Part shown: positions 14,678 to 23,301 of the stretch, one piece after another
Numbering within the stretch: the stretch's first letter is position 1
Layout: the number at the start of each line of letters is the position of its first letter
From: Verrucomicrobiota bacterium
GTDB taxonomy: Bacteria > Verrucomicrobiota > Verrucomicrobiia > Opitutales > Opitutaceae
Direction: 5' to 3'
NCBI GenBank assembly: GCA_023426435.1
Contig: JAFAAS010000124.1
Span: 1-31,980, forward strand
DNA length: 31,980 nt
Notes under the pieces: model-generated
Databases searched by the model: none
Told to the model about the DNA's origin: nothing
Seen by the model: only the letters and a program-made list of their open reading frames with translations
Position numbers and translations under genes: made by a program

Positions 14678-15016
14678 ATGAAACTTGTTACTGCCATCAT
14701 CAAGCCGTTCAAACTCGAGGAAGTGAAAGCTGCCCTCTCCGAAGTCGGAATCGAGGGTATGACTGTCACCGAAGTGAAAGGCTTCGGCCGGCAGAAGGGT
14801 CATACCGAGATCTATCGCGGAAGTGAATACACGGTGGATTTCCTGCCGAAGGTGAAGATCGAGATCGCGACGACCGACGCCCTGGTTGGCAAAGCGATCG
14901 ACGCGATCATCAAGTCCGCGAAAACGGGGAAGATCGGCGACGGAAAGATCTTCGTGACGCCGGTCGAGGACGTGATCCGCATCCGCACGGACGAGCGCGG
15001 CGACGCGGCGCTTTGA
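14678..15016 (+). CDS. glnK: PII nitrogen regulatory protein, copy 2
   Basis: A 112-residue PII protein with the same T-loop (Tyr51), B-loop TGKIGDGK and C-terminal signature as copy 1. Differences cluster at residues 4-5, 21-25 and 65-80, and a Thr replaces Leu in the strand after the B-loop (IFVTPVED). It lies 18 bp after the AmtB-type gene and should be its partner. A strong hairpin terminator at 15045-15077 ends this unit. Conservation around residues 26-60 against changes elsewhere suggests that the same regulatory contacts are kept while trimer surfaces or nucleotide responses diverge. Confidence 0.95.
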   Translation: MKLVTAIIKPFKLEEVKAALSEVGIEGMTVTEVKGFGRQKGHTEIYRGSEYTVDFLPKVKIEIATTDALVGKAIDAIIKSAKTGKIGDGKIFVTPVEDVIRIRTDERGDAAL

Positions 15017-15044
15017 TCGAGTGCTTCGGGGATTTTATGCGCCG

Positions 15045-15077
15045 GGCCGGCCCGGGATCGGGCCGGCCTTTCTTTTT
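15045..15077 (+). terminator. Rho-independent terminator after glnK copy 2
   Basis: GGCCGGCCC, loop GGGATC, GGGCCGGCC, then TTTCTTTTT. A perfect 9-bp GC stem about 30 bp after the stop. Confidence 0.85.
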
Positions 15078-15152
15078 GAGGCTGAGCCGGATCGCACTTG
15101 CGGAGGGGGGAGAAGCAGATGAGTTTCACGGGCGTAACTCAATTTTTGACCC

Positions 15153-15491
15153 ATGAAACTGATCATCGCCGTCATCAAACCGTTTAAACTCGAGGAAGTG
15201 AAAGCCGCCTTGTCCGGCATTGGCGTGGAGGGGATGACCGTCACGGAAGTGAAAGGCTTCGGACGCCAGAAAGGTCACACCGAGATTTATCGCGGCAGCG
15301 AATACACGGTGGATTTTCTGCCGAAGGTGAAAGTCGAGATCGCGACCTCGGATGCGATCGCGCCGAAAGTGGTGGAGACGATCGTCCGCACGGCGAAGAC
15401 CGGGAAGATCGGCGACGGGAAGGTGTTTGTGTTGCCGGTGGAGGATGTGATCCGCATTCGCACGGACGAGCGCGGCGAAGGCGCGGTCTGA
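15153..15491 (+). CDS. glnK: PII nitrogen regulatory protein, copy 3, without its own Amt gene
   Basis: A third 112-residue PII protein with the conserved T-loop and Tyr51, B-loop TGKIGDGK and C-terminal signature. Its region 66-80 (SDAIAPKVVETIVRTAKT) is the most different of the three, including a Pro. It stands alone between two terminators (15045-15077 and 15521-15550), so it should have its own promoter, and no amt gene follows. It may act as a GlnB-like protein on other targets, or form mixed trimers with the other copies. No clear Shine-Dalgarno site is present before the ATG, which begins the family's MKLIIAVIKPF. Confidence 0.94.
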   Translation: MKLIIAVIKPFKLEEVKAALSGIGVEGMTVTEVKGFGRQKGHTEIYRGSEYTVDFLPKVKVEIATSDAIAPKVVETIVRTAKTGKIGDGKVFVLPVEDVIRIRTDERGEGAV

Positions 15492-15520
15492 CGCGGGGAT
15501 TCTTTTCGGATTTTATCGCG

Positions 15521-15550
15521 AGCCGATCTCTTGCAGGAGATCGGCTTTTT
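15521..15550 (+). terminator. Rho-independent terminator after glnK copy 3
   Basis: AGCCGATCTC, loop TTGCAG, GAGATCGGCT and a T run. A perfect 10-bp stem about 30 bp after the stop. Confidence 0.87.
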
Positions 15551-15555
15551 GTTGG

Positions 15556-15691
15556 AACCACGAATGAACACGAATGCGGAAGAGTGGGATGGAGCGATGG
15601 AATGATGAAGTGACGGTGTCACTTTCAGCGCGTTCCGAAGCCGTTTTCCAACCGGCTCTCCATTCGGGCTAATTCGTGTTCATTCGGGGTT
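15556..15691. repeat. Inverted-repeat element, second copy (CACGAATGAACACGAAT type)
   Basis: Arms AACCACGAATGAACACGAAT (15556-15575) and its reverse complement with one mismatch (15672-15691) enclose about 96 bp. The arm is clearly related to the element at 4301-4381 (AACCACGGATGGACACGGA). It sits between the convergent ends of glnK copy 3 and the lipocalin-like gene. No gene lies inside. Confidence 0.75.
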
Positions 15692-15707
15692 GAACTGGTC
15701 GTCTGGG

Positions 15708-16445
15708 TCAGGGCTGGAAGCGAATCCAGCGCTCGTCGATCGGGTCGCCGCGTGAGCTGAGGCCGTGATGTCGCCAGGTGTCGCCGTTCACCTCGCCGCC
15801 GAAGGAGAGTTCGGCGCCGACGCGGGAATTGTCGCGGGAGAAAAAATCGATTTTTTCCACGTAGCGTCCGTTTTCGAACGTGAACGTGCCGCCGCCGGTG
15901 CCGGAGAATTCGCCGGTTTCGATGTTGATGGCGACCCATTGGAAACGCGTGCCGGAAAGGATTTTCAAGGTGCGGCGAGCGCGCAGCGGCATCTCTTGGA
16001 AAGTGCCGTTGACGTTGCGGCCGTTGATCCGCCAGACGCCGGCGAGAGGGCTTTCGGCGCGATCGAGGCGCGTCCAAGTTTGGGTGGGTTCGCCCGACAC
16101 GGTGACGTGCAGCTGATCGTTTTCGAGGCGGAGTTGGACTTGGTAATCCTTGCCGACCTGCTGCGGCTCGGCGGAGTCGAATTGGACGGTGGTGACAGCG
16201 GTGGAGTCGGGTGCGATCGTGTAGGTTCCGCCCCGTGTGCGTTCGAATTTTTCGGGGGTGAAGGTCGAGTGAGTCCAATAGTTGGGCGTCATGATGAGCA
16301 CGTGCTTGGACTCGCCCTCGATTTGCCAGGCGCCAACGAGATCGTTGGCGGCGAGTGACGCGGGCGAATCCGTCGTGGCGCCCACGGCGGAGACGGTGAG
16401 TGCGATCAAGGCGAGAAAGGGTAGGAGTAACGTTTTCGTTTTCAC
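15708..16445 (-). CDS. Secreted lipocalin-like protein of unknown function
   Basis: A 245-residue exported protein. Residues 1-23 form a signal peptide (MKTKTLLLPFLALIALTVSA). The mature part shows two successive beta-rich units, each opening with a LVGAW or LAGVW type motif (about residues 36-40 and 134-138), as in lipocalin-like domains, and the second ends with an SRVGAEL...WRHHG...DERW pattern. Proteins with this look are common in Bacteroidota and Verrucomicrobiota and lack a known role. It may bind a small hydrophobic ligand in the periplasm. It is a single gene, convergent with glnK copy 3 and divergent from the giant protein gene on the other side. An inverted-repeat element lies just downstream. 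Confidence 0.7.
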   Translation of the reverse strand: MKTKTLLLPFLALIALTVSAVGATTDSPASLAANDLVGAWQIEGESKHVLIMTPNYWTHSTFTPEKFERTRGGTYTIAPDSTAVTTVQFDSAEPQQVGKDYQVQLRLENDQLHVTVSGEPTQTWTRLDRAESPLAGVWRINGRNVNGTFQEMPLRARRTLKILSGTRFQWVAINIETGEFSGTGGGTFTFENGRYVEKIDFFSRDNSRVGAELSFGGEVNGDTWRHHGLSSRGDPIDERWIRFQP

Positions 16446-16542
16446 GGGGCGAAGTTGAAGCGGGGTGGGTCGGGAGGAAAGGAGTTCCGTGTGAGATCCG
16501 TGAATCCCGCGACGGTTCTTGCAGGGGGTGGATTTATGCCGG

Positions 16543-16560
16543 CTACGTAAGCTTACGTAG
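16543..16560. promoter_or_regulatory. 18-bp perfect palindrome upstream of the propeller/Sel1 giant gene
   Basis: CTACGTAAGCTTACGTAG, fully self-complementary, 50 bp before the ATG at 16611 and in the gap shared with the divergent lipocalin-like gene. Its half-site recurs upstream of the second giant gene. It is a probable operator for a dimeric regulator; NarL/FixJ-family proteins are known to use TACGTA-containing palindromes, but the regulator here is unknown. Confidence 0.6.
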
Positions 16561-16610
16561 GGGCTGCCGTTGATTTTGACAGAGGAGAGAGGGGCGGCAG
16601 GATTTTATAG

Positions 16611-19600
16611 ATGCCGTTTATTGCTCGTGGGTTGCGACTCTGTTTTTCGATCGGGGTCGGGGCGTTTTTCTTCGTCGCAGGCCTGTGTGACATGCACGCG
16701 GCGGTCGCGGTGCGCGTGGGCGAAGAAACCCGGGTGCTCGGTGTCGGGGAATATGAAGGAGCGGCCTTCGTCGCTACGGAGAACGGACTCTGGCGACGAG
16801 AAGTGTCGGAGAAGAAATTCGTGTTGGCGTGGCAGGCGGCGGCGAAAGGTGTTGTGAGCAGCGGTCCGCTGGTGGAGCGCGGGTGGATTTTTCTGGTGGT
16901 GAACAACCAACTCCTGGCGTCACCGGTGGCGCCGGCGCCGGAATTCAGGGCGGTATCGGTGGGCGCGGAGGTGTGGGCGTTGCCGCGACGCGTGGGGGAT
17001 CGATGGGTGGTGCAGACCGATCGAGGTGTTCGACAGAGTCGCGATCTGAAAAAGTGGGAAGCGCTTTTTCCGGAAGGAGGACTGGAGGCGAAACATCTCG
17101 CGTGGCATGAAGGCGCGTGGTGGGCGCTGGCGACACCGCCGCCGGTGGCGAATGAAACGAAAACGGGCGAGGAGGAAGATTGGGACGAAGAGACGGATTA
17201 CTATCCCGAGCTGGGAGGAGGGATGTTGGGCGCGGGGACATTCACTTACGAAGTCCGTCGATCGACGGACCTGAAGAATTGGAAGAAAGTCCGGGATGCT
17301 GAACTGTCGTTGATCAGCGTCGGATTGTTCTCGTTTGGTGGGAAGTTGATCGAGATCGGCGAGGCCGGCGTGGCGATCATTCCGCTCGATCCGGAGGAGG
17401 AGGTCACACGGGCGGACGCCTCGGAGATGATCGCAAGCGCAGCAATCGTGGGCGAACGGCTGTGGGCGATTACGAGTGGCGGCGTGCTCGTGTCGGGGAA
17501 AAACGATCCGGGAGAGTGGACTTGGATGGATGGCGCGGAGACGAATCGGGAATTGTCGGGAGCGCCCACGGCGCTGCACGCGGCGGGCCGGATGGTCGCA
17601 ATCGGCAGTCAGCGCGGGCAGGTCGCGCTATTGGATGAGCACGATCAAACACGGCTGGCCGCCGGCGGGCTGGTTTTTGCGACGCCGGCCATTCCCACCG
17701 ATTTGGTCGCGGCGGCGCTTCCGCCCGAAACCAAGCAGATCGTGAATGCGGGCGGGAAGTATCTCGCCATCACTTGGGCCAAGAATGGACTCTGGGCGGC
17801 TGAACCTGGCGGCGCATGGCGCAATGTCGCAGCGGTTGGCCAGCAGGTGAATGCCATCGCGACCCTCGGCGATCGGGCGCTCGCGGTGGTCGACTACACC
17901 AAGATGCTGTTATGGGATGCGACGGCGGGCAAGGAGGTGCCCGTCGATGCGCCGCCGGCGAAATCGCTCAGTTCAGTCCACGCCGTGAATGGCCGCTTCT
18001 GGCTGATCAGTTCTACCGGCCACCTGTTCGAACTCGGTGCTGAAGGTCGGTGGCGTCAGGTTCCGCTGCCGAGTGACGATCCGGATTTCGGGGTGCGAAG
18101 CCTCGCCTACCACGCCGGCCATTACCTGCTCTCGCCCGTGCGCGAGGCCGGTCTGTATCGCACGGCGGATTTCCAGCATTGGACTCATGCGCCGATGAAA
18201 GGTGGCAATGCGCGCCTCGGCCGGTTGTTCGATACGGGCCGCCGCTTGTTGGCGGTGCAACACATCGGTTCGCGGGACAAGGACGCGACGCCCGTGGAGC
18301 TCGCGGTTTCCACCGACGGCGTGGGGTGGCAGGAGATCGAGGGCATCGTCACGACCCGCGATAGTTACTTCCGTGGCGCCCTGCACGATGGACGGCGGCA
18401 CGTGCTGGTGTTCACGCGCGAACTTTGGGTGAGCGAAGGCGATGACGCACAGAGCTGGCGACGCGTGCTCGTCGAGCCCGGTTCGTTTTTTGAGATTTCC
18501 AACGAGCGGCTGGTCGCCGCAACGGCGGACGGACTGATGGCGCGGGACGCCGGCGCCCTGACCTTCGCCGAGCCGGCGCTCACGCGGGTTGCCCGCTCGC
18601 TCGCCGCGGCGGCCTCCTGGCAGGCTGCTGGTCCCGCCGCGGTGGCGGAACGCAAGAAGCAGGAGGCGTTGGCCAAGGCCGCTGCTGAGGCGATCCCGGC
18701 GATCGTGCGCGGGGCGCAGGAGATGGCGGAGGCATTTCTCGCGTTTGAAGAACTCTATGTGCGCGGCGAGCCACGACGCAAACTGGCGGAGCAGGCGGTC
18801 AAGGTTTACGACGTGGTGAAAAAACATCGCCCTGCCGCGCTGCGCGATGTGGCGGAGACGCTCGCGATCACAGTGATTAATCTGCAGCCGAACGATATTC
18901 GCACGACGGCGTATCTGGTGCATCACATGCCCGAGTTTAAGCAGCGCGTGCAGGCACTCTACGGGAAGAGCTATTCGGGCGTGTATTGGGATATTCAGAA
19001 ATCGAAAGGCTACAATACGACGAACGAATTCGAGGTGGATATCGTGAAGGAGCTGCTGATGAGCTACACCGATAACAGTTATCTGCGGCGCGTGTCGTAT
19101 CCGAAGATTCCGCCGAATTATCCGAGCTACGAGCCGGACGCGGGGCGCGCCGGAGTGCCGGTGAAGGGCGCCGACCAGGCACCCTACGAGGGCGATCCGG
19201 TGCGCGAAAATTTGCGCAAGGGTTGGGCGGGTGCGGCGCTGGATCGCGACATCCAGCACATGGGCGGATTGGGGATTCATGCGACGACGGCGTTGCGTCA
19301 TCTGTGGCTGGTGGCGGCGCGGACCTTGTGGCCAGGCGCCGCTCCGCGGACGAACACGGAGATGTTCGAGCGTTCGAAGGAGGAGAAGGCGCGCGTCGGT
19401 TCGCTCTTCGCCACGGACGGGCTTGCGCTCGATGCGCGGAAGGCCGGCAAATCGGACGAGTTTGTCCGGTATCGCGATCTCGCGATCCAACGCGGCATGC
19501 TGGCGTCGCGCTACGTCAGCTACGCGGATCAGATGTTGGCAGCGCTCAGCGCGGTGTCGGAGGCCGGGAAAAACACGACAGCGGCGATGACTGCTTACAA

Positions 19601-21521
19601 CGAAACGTTGGCGGCCTCGACCGATGCGTTGGAGCAACTCATGGAGAAGCGCGCGCAACTGCTGGCGGATGCGAAGAAGCGGGAGGCGGAGACCGAGGCG
19701 GCGGACGTCGCCGTGCTTACGGCGGAGGAGGAACGCGCCCGTTCACAGCAACGCGCCGCTGCGGAAGCGGTTCCAGGCGCCAATGAGCGCGCCAAAGCGT
19801 TGGCCGAGCACGATGCGCGATGGGCGGAGAAGATCCGGTATCGCAGCGCGGCGATCGAACTCGCGCGCGCCGCGGATGCGTCGGACGATGTCGCGACGGG
19901 CTCGACGCGCATGGAGCTGCTCGATGCGGCCAAGACGTCGTTTGGCGATCTGTTCGGAAAAATTCCGGAGCATCTGCACAACAAGCTGTCGCTCTCCGCG
20001 TTGGTCGGCGTGATTGACAATAAAGTGAATCGCGAGCGCCGCGTGGAGATTTTGGACGCCGTGCTCAGGGAAGTGCCCACGCTCGCCGATGTGTGGGCGA
20101 TGCGGGCGGAGCTTCACCTGGAAGATGGCGAGATCGACAAAGCCGCGGGCAAGGTCGCGGTGGCGCAAACGATTAATGCGCAGGATGCGGCGGTGCAGCG
20201 AGTGACGGCCAAGTTGCGCTCGCAGCAAGCGTCGCGCATCGGGACGGACGAGGATGAAGAGGCGGACGCGATAGCCGATCTCTTCATGCAGGCCTTGGCC
20301 CAGCCCTCGACGGCGAAGCAAGCCGCGACCGATGCCAAGGCTCAGGCCAACACTCCGGAGGCGGACTATGCCATTGGGCTCGAGTATGAGCAGGGGAAGC
20401 GCGGCGCGACTGTCGAAGAACGGATCAAACAGGCGCGCATCCACTACGTGAGAGCGGCGGAGGCCAATTACGTGCCGGCGATGTTGGGCGCGGTGCGCGT
20501 GGCCAATGCGAGTTTGCAGCATCTGAAGCTCGACGCGTCGCAACGCGCGGCGGTCGAGAATGAGATCGTCCGTTGGGTGAGCGAGGCCGCGAATCACGGT
20601 AATGGCGAAGCCTTGCGCGTGCGCGCGGGCTGGAAGGCCAACGGTCAGGCTGGGTTCGAGCGCGACGTCGGCCTGGCGATGTTGGATCTGGAACAGGCCG
20701 GCGTGTCCGGTGACGTGCCGGCGATGCGCATGCTCGCGCAGGCGGCGCGCGCGGGCGAGTGGGGCGCACCCGAGCGGGTGGAATACTGGTTGGAAAAGGC
20801 GCAGATCGCGGGCGATCCCGAGGCCGGCAAACTATTGCAGCAAGTCATGCGGGAAAACTACGGGGATCCTGCCGCCTTGCCCGAAACGGTGATGCGCGAC
20901 GTGCCGATGGAGCTGTTTCGCGCGATCAAGAGTGTGCATAATCGAAAGCCCAGCTTCCCGTGGGGACTTGTGCAGATGGAGCAGCTGCGTCCGGGGATTC
21001 TCGGTGACGATGTTTACGACGAGCAGGAACGCGCGTTGTTGGCTGAGTTTCAGAAGCCAGTCTTCCACGTGCGCTTGGTCGCGGCGAAGTCTCCGGTGTT
21101 CAACCCCGAGGATCTCGTGCTTGCGGGGAGCTTCACGGGTCCGGCGCGCGAGGCGCTGGCGAAATTCGCGCCGCTGCGAGGTGAGGAACAACGGGCTTTG
21201 TGGCTCGAAAGCGGGAATGTGGGCTGGATCAAGATCGTGGCCTATGCGCGGCAAGACGACACGCAGCGGCAAGAGATCGTCACGCTGCTGAGGCGTTCGC
21301 TTGGAGGTGCGTGGGAACAGAGTTCGGCCGCCAATGAATTCCAACCGCTGCGGACCGCGCTCGATCGATACCGAAACAGTGCGGCGGGACTGAAGGGCGG
21401 AGAACACGAGTTCGCGCTCGCGCTGTTGCACGAGGCGAGTGTGGCGATGGACAAACAGGTCAAGGACGCTGTGCCGGACTTCCTCTACTCGGACCTAAAA
21501 CCGGCCGCGGGAATGAACTGA
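16611..21521 (+). CDS. Giant exported protein: beta-propeller, coiled coil and Sel1-like repeats
   Basis: A 1636-residue protein. Residues 1-30 form a signal peptide. Residues about 40-660 are a beta-propeller-like region with several Asp-box-like motifs of the form S-x-D-x4-W (SRDLKKW, STDLKNW, TADFQHW, STDGVGW). A middle domain of unknown fold follows, then a coiled coil at about 983-1087 rich in Ala, Glu and Arg. Sel1-like helical repeats occupy about 1243-1410 (for example ADYAIGLEYEQGKRG and VEYWLEKAQIAGDPEAGKLL). No enzyme motif is seen; it looks like a periplasmic or surface scaffold. An AGGA site lies 8 bases before the ATG. An 18-bp palindrome lies 50 bp upstream. Four small envelope genes follow, the first only 4 bp after the stop. 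Confidence 0.8.
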   Translation: MPFIARGLRLCFSIGVGAFFFVAGLCDMHAAVAVRVGEETRVLGVGEYEGAAFVATENGLWRREVSEKKFVLAWQAAAKGVVSSGPLVERGWIFLVVNNQLLASPVAPAPEFRAVSVGAEVWALPRRVGDRWVVQTDRGVRQSRDLKKWEALFPEGGLEAKHLAWHEGAWWALATPPPVANETKTGEEEDWDEETDYYPELGGGMLGAGTFTYEVRRSTDLKNWKKVRDAELSLISVGLFSFGGKLIEIGEAGVAIIPLDPEEEVTRADASEMIASAAIVGERLWAITSGGVLVSGKNDPGEWTWMDGAETNRELSGAPTALHAAGRMVAIGSQRGQVALLDEHDQTRLAAGGLVFATPAIPTDLVAAALPPETKQIVNAGGKYLAITWAKNGLWAAEPGGAWRNVAAVGQQVNAIATLGDRALAVVDYTKMLLWDATAGKEVPVDAPPAKSLSSVHAVNGRFWLISSTGHLFELGAEGRWRQVPLPSDDPDFGVRSLAYHAGHYLLSPVREAGLYRTADFQHWTHAPMKGGNARLGRLFDTGRRLLAVQHIGSRDKDATPVELAVSTDGVGWQEIEGIVTTRDSYFRGALHDGRRHVLVFTRELWVSEGDDAQSWRRVLVEPGSFFEISNERLVAATADGLMARDAGALTFAEPALTRVARSLAAAASWQAAGPAAVAERKKQEALAKAAAEAIPAIVRGAQEMAEAFLAFEELYVRGEPRRKLAEQAVKVYDVVKKHRPAALRDVAETLAITVINLQPNDIRTTAYLVHHMPEFKQRVQALYGKSYSGVYWDIQKSKGYNTTNEFEVDIVKELLMSYTDNSYLRRVSYPKIPPNYPSYEPDAGRAGVPVKGADQAPYEGDPVRENLRKGWAGAALDRDIQHMGGLGIHATTALRHLWLVAARTLWPGAAPRTNTEMFERSKEEKARVGSLFATDGLALDARKAGKSDEFVRYRDLAIQRGMLASRYVSYADQMLAALSAVSEAGKNTTAAMTAYNETLAASTDALEQLMEKRAQLLADAKKREAETEAADVAVLTAEEERARSQQRAAAEAVPGANERAKALAEHDARWAEKIRYRSAAIELARAADASDDVATGSTRMELLDAAKTSFGDLFGKIPEHLHNKLSLSALVGVIDNKVNRERRVEILDAVLREVPTLADVWAMRAELHLEDGEIDKAAGKVAVAQTINAQDAAVQRVTAKLRSQQASRIGTDEDEEADAIADLFMQALAQPSTAKQAATDAKAQANTPEADYAIGLEYEQGKRGATVEERIKQARIHYVRAAEANYVPAMLGAVRVANASLQHLKLDASQRAAVENEIVRWVSEAANHGNGEALRVRAGWKANGQAGFERDVGLAMLDLEQAGVSGDVPAMRMLAQAARAGEWGAPERVEYWLEKAQIAGDPEAGKLLQQVMRENYGDPAALPETVMRDVPMELFRAIKSVHNRKPSFPWGLVQMEQLRPGILGDDVYDEQERALLAEFQKPVFHVRLVAAKSPVFNPEDLVLAGSFTGPAREALAKFAPLRGEEQRALWLESGNVGWIKIVAYARQDDTQRQEIVTLLRRSLGGAWEQSSAANEFQPLRTALDRYRNSAAGLKGGEHEFALALLHEASVAMDKQVKDAVPDFLYSDLKPAAGMN

Positions 21522-21525
21522 AGCG

Positions 21526-22179
21526 ATGACGGTGACGATGATGGTGATTCTTTTTGGTGTCATTCTGCTGCACGCGGGGGTGCTGGCATTCATGCTCCCG
21601 GAGAAAATGTGGCGCGGCCTGACACCGCGTGGCTCGCGTTGGGCGAATCAGGCGTCGACGTCGGGGATGTTGATTTTCGCGGGGCTCGGTTGGGTCGGCG
21701 TGACGTTGTTCGCGATGTATGGCCACGCGCTGTGGCTGGGCTGGCGTTCGACGAACTGGACCGAGGTGGAAGGCTCGGTGTTGGAGAGTCGGCTCGTGGA
21801 GATGCGTTTGGTGCGCTCGACGAATTTCGCGTATCGGCCGGAGGTGATCTACGAATTCAGCGTGAATGGTGAAACGCAGCGCGGCACGCGAGTGGATGCG
21901 GCCGGCTCGTCAACTTTTGATCGCGCTTTCGTCGAAGAGGAATTGCGCACGCGTTATGCGCCGGGAGCGAAGGTCACGGTGTTTGTTGATCCGCGCGATG
22001 CGACGCGCTCGGTGTTGGTGCGTGGGGTGCAGCCGAAGGCCGCGATTTTTGCGAGCGTGGGAGCGGCCTTTCTGGCGGTGGCTGCGTGGCAATTACGCGC
22101 GTTGTTTCGCGATTGGGAGGGAGATCGTTTGGTGATGCGTGAAAAGCGTCCGCGCAATCGCGGGAAACGAAAACGATGA
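21526..22179 (+). CDS. DUF3592-type membrane protein
   Basis: A 217-residue inner-membrane protein with hydrophobic helices near residues 5-25, 47-70 and 172-190. The soluble part between them (WTEVEGSVLESR...YRPEVIYEFSVNGE...YAPGAKVTVFVDPRD) matches the DUF3592 pattern, in which a small beta-rich domain sits between membrane helices; the function of that family is unknown. It starts 4 bp after the giant protein's stop codon, so the two are probably one operon. The C-terminus is very basic (RPRNRGKRKR) and probably cytoplasmic. Confidence 0.78.
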   Translation: MTVTMMVILFGVILLHAGVLAFMLPEKMWRGLTPRGSRWANQASTSGMLIFAGLGWVGVTLFAMYGHALWLGWRSTNWTEVEGSVLESRLVEMRLVRSTNFAYRPEVIYEFSVNGETQRGTRVDAAGSSTFDRAFVEEELRTRYAPGAKVTVFVDPRDATRSVLVRGVQPKAAIFASVGAAFLAVAAWQLRALFRDWEGDRLVMREKRPRNRGKRKR

Positions 22180-22231
22180 CGCGTTGCGTGAGATCCGGTT
22201 CAGGCGAGCGCGGTTCTGGAAAGACTGCACT

Positions 22232-22735
22232 ATGAACCAAGCGATCCGTTTCATTGTTCTAACTCTCGGTGTGGTCTTTCTGCTGGGGCTGCCGCGGTCG
22301 GTTTTGGGACAGCCGGCGGATGCAACTGCTGATGAAGTCGCATGGTTTGCCGGTGAGTGGACGGTGACGCCGGCGCCGGTGGAAGGATTCGATGATGTCG
22401 TGGCGAATTCGATCACGACCGTGTGCATCGAACATCGTGGGGGGGCGGCGGTGGTGCGCCACAGTCCGGAGCGAAACGGGCGACCTGCGGCGAGTGTGGC
22501 GTTTACGGTCAAGAAACTTGGCGCGACTTTTCCGTGGTGGCCGGAAGGTGGCGGGCCGGTGTCCGTGGTGCGCAAAGTGTCGGAAGATTGTTTTGACCTC
22601 GCAACGGTCAGTGCGATGGGGCGTGCGGATTGGTCAAAGGCGTTGCGACACACGCGGGTGGTTGCAGCAGCGGGTGAGACTCAGGACGACGATACATCGG
22701 CCATTCGCCGGGACGCAGGGGAGTCGTTGCGATGA
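22232..22735 (+). CDS. Small secreted protein of unknown function
   Basis: A 167-residue protein with a signal peptide at residues 1-26 (ends near VLGQPA). The mature part opens with WFAGEWTV, a pattern seen at the start of small beta-barrel or lipocalin-like domains, and has two cysteines that could form a disulphide. The open frame reaches back to 22139, inside the previous gene, but the ATG at 22232 gives the signal peptide, so I use it. Its TGA overlaps the next ATG (ATGA at 22732-22735), indicating coupled translation. No specific function is recognised. Confidence 0.68.
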   Translation: MNQAIRFIVLTLGVVFLLGLPRSVLGQPADATADEVAWFAGEWTVTPAPVEGFDDVVANSITTVCIEHRGGAAVVRHSPERNGRPAASVAFTVKKLGATFPWWPEGGGPVSVVRKVSEDCFDLATVSAMGRADWSKALRHTRVVAAAGETQDDDTSAIRRDAGESLR

Positions 22736-23301
22736 CGTGGTCGAAGCTAGTCGCGCCGTTGCGGGACATTCGCGTTTGGATCTGGCCGGTGGTTCTAGGA
22801 ATAGCGTGGTGGCTGGATCGCGAGTGGCGTCCGAGCTATTTTTTGTGGAGCGGGCGGTTTGATGTCTTGATGGCGGGCAGTAGTGCGGCCGCGTTGATTT
22901 GGCCCGGCGCGTTGACGCTGGCGGCGTCGATCGGCGCGGTGCGCGCGTGGAGCGGGCGTTCGGCGATGAATGGAGCTTACCTGATCGTGTGTTTGTTGAT
23001 GGCGCTCGTGTTTGGAGCGATGACGTTGTCGTTGATGAGTCACCGGTTCAGGGCGGATGGCACGCGTGTGACGGTGCGGATGTATGTCGCGTATGCGCGC
23101 TCAATGGAGCGCGCCGAGCTCGCCGCGATCGAAGAGCACAAGGTGGTGCGGGGTCGTATCAATCGGGTGTTCCCGGTGCTGGTGGCGAAGGATGGAACGA
23201 AGATTCATCTGCGCGGGCCCGGCGCATGGGAGTTTGCGGAGGCGCTGGCAGAGAAATGGAAGCTCCCGCCGATCGATTCGAAGGAGTCGGCGTCACGATG
23301 A
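22732..23301 (+). CDS. Small membrane protein of unknown function
   Basis: A 189-residue protein with about three hydrophobic segments (near residues 15-30, 45-68 and 80-103), followed by a soluble C-terminal domain containing VRGRINRVFPVLVAKDGTKIHLRGPGAWEFAEAL. The arrangement recalls small bacterial PH-like domains anchored by N-terminal helices, but the match is by eye only. It overlaps both neighbours by 4 bp (ATGA junctions at 22732 and 23298), so the group is translated as a unit. Confidence 0.68.
   Translation: MTWSKLVAPLRDIRVWIWPVVLGIAWWLDREWRPSYFLWSGRFDVLMAGSSAAALIWPGALTLAASIGAVRAWSGRSAMNGAYLIVCLLMALVFGAMTLSLMSHRFRADGTRVTVRMYVAYARSMERAELAAIEEHKVVRGRINRVFPVLVAKDGTKIHLRGPGAWEFAEALAEKWKLPPIDSKESASR

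Noticed and set aside
15089..15101. A sigma-54-like site before glnK copy 3
   Set aside because: The spacing is GG-N9-GC, one base short of the strict 10, and the -24 box is poor.
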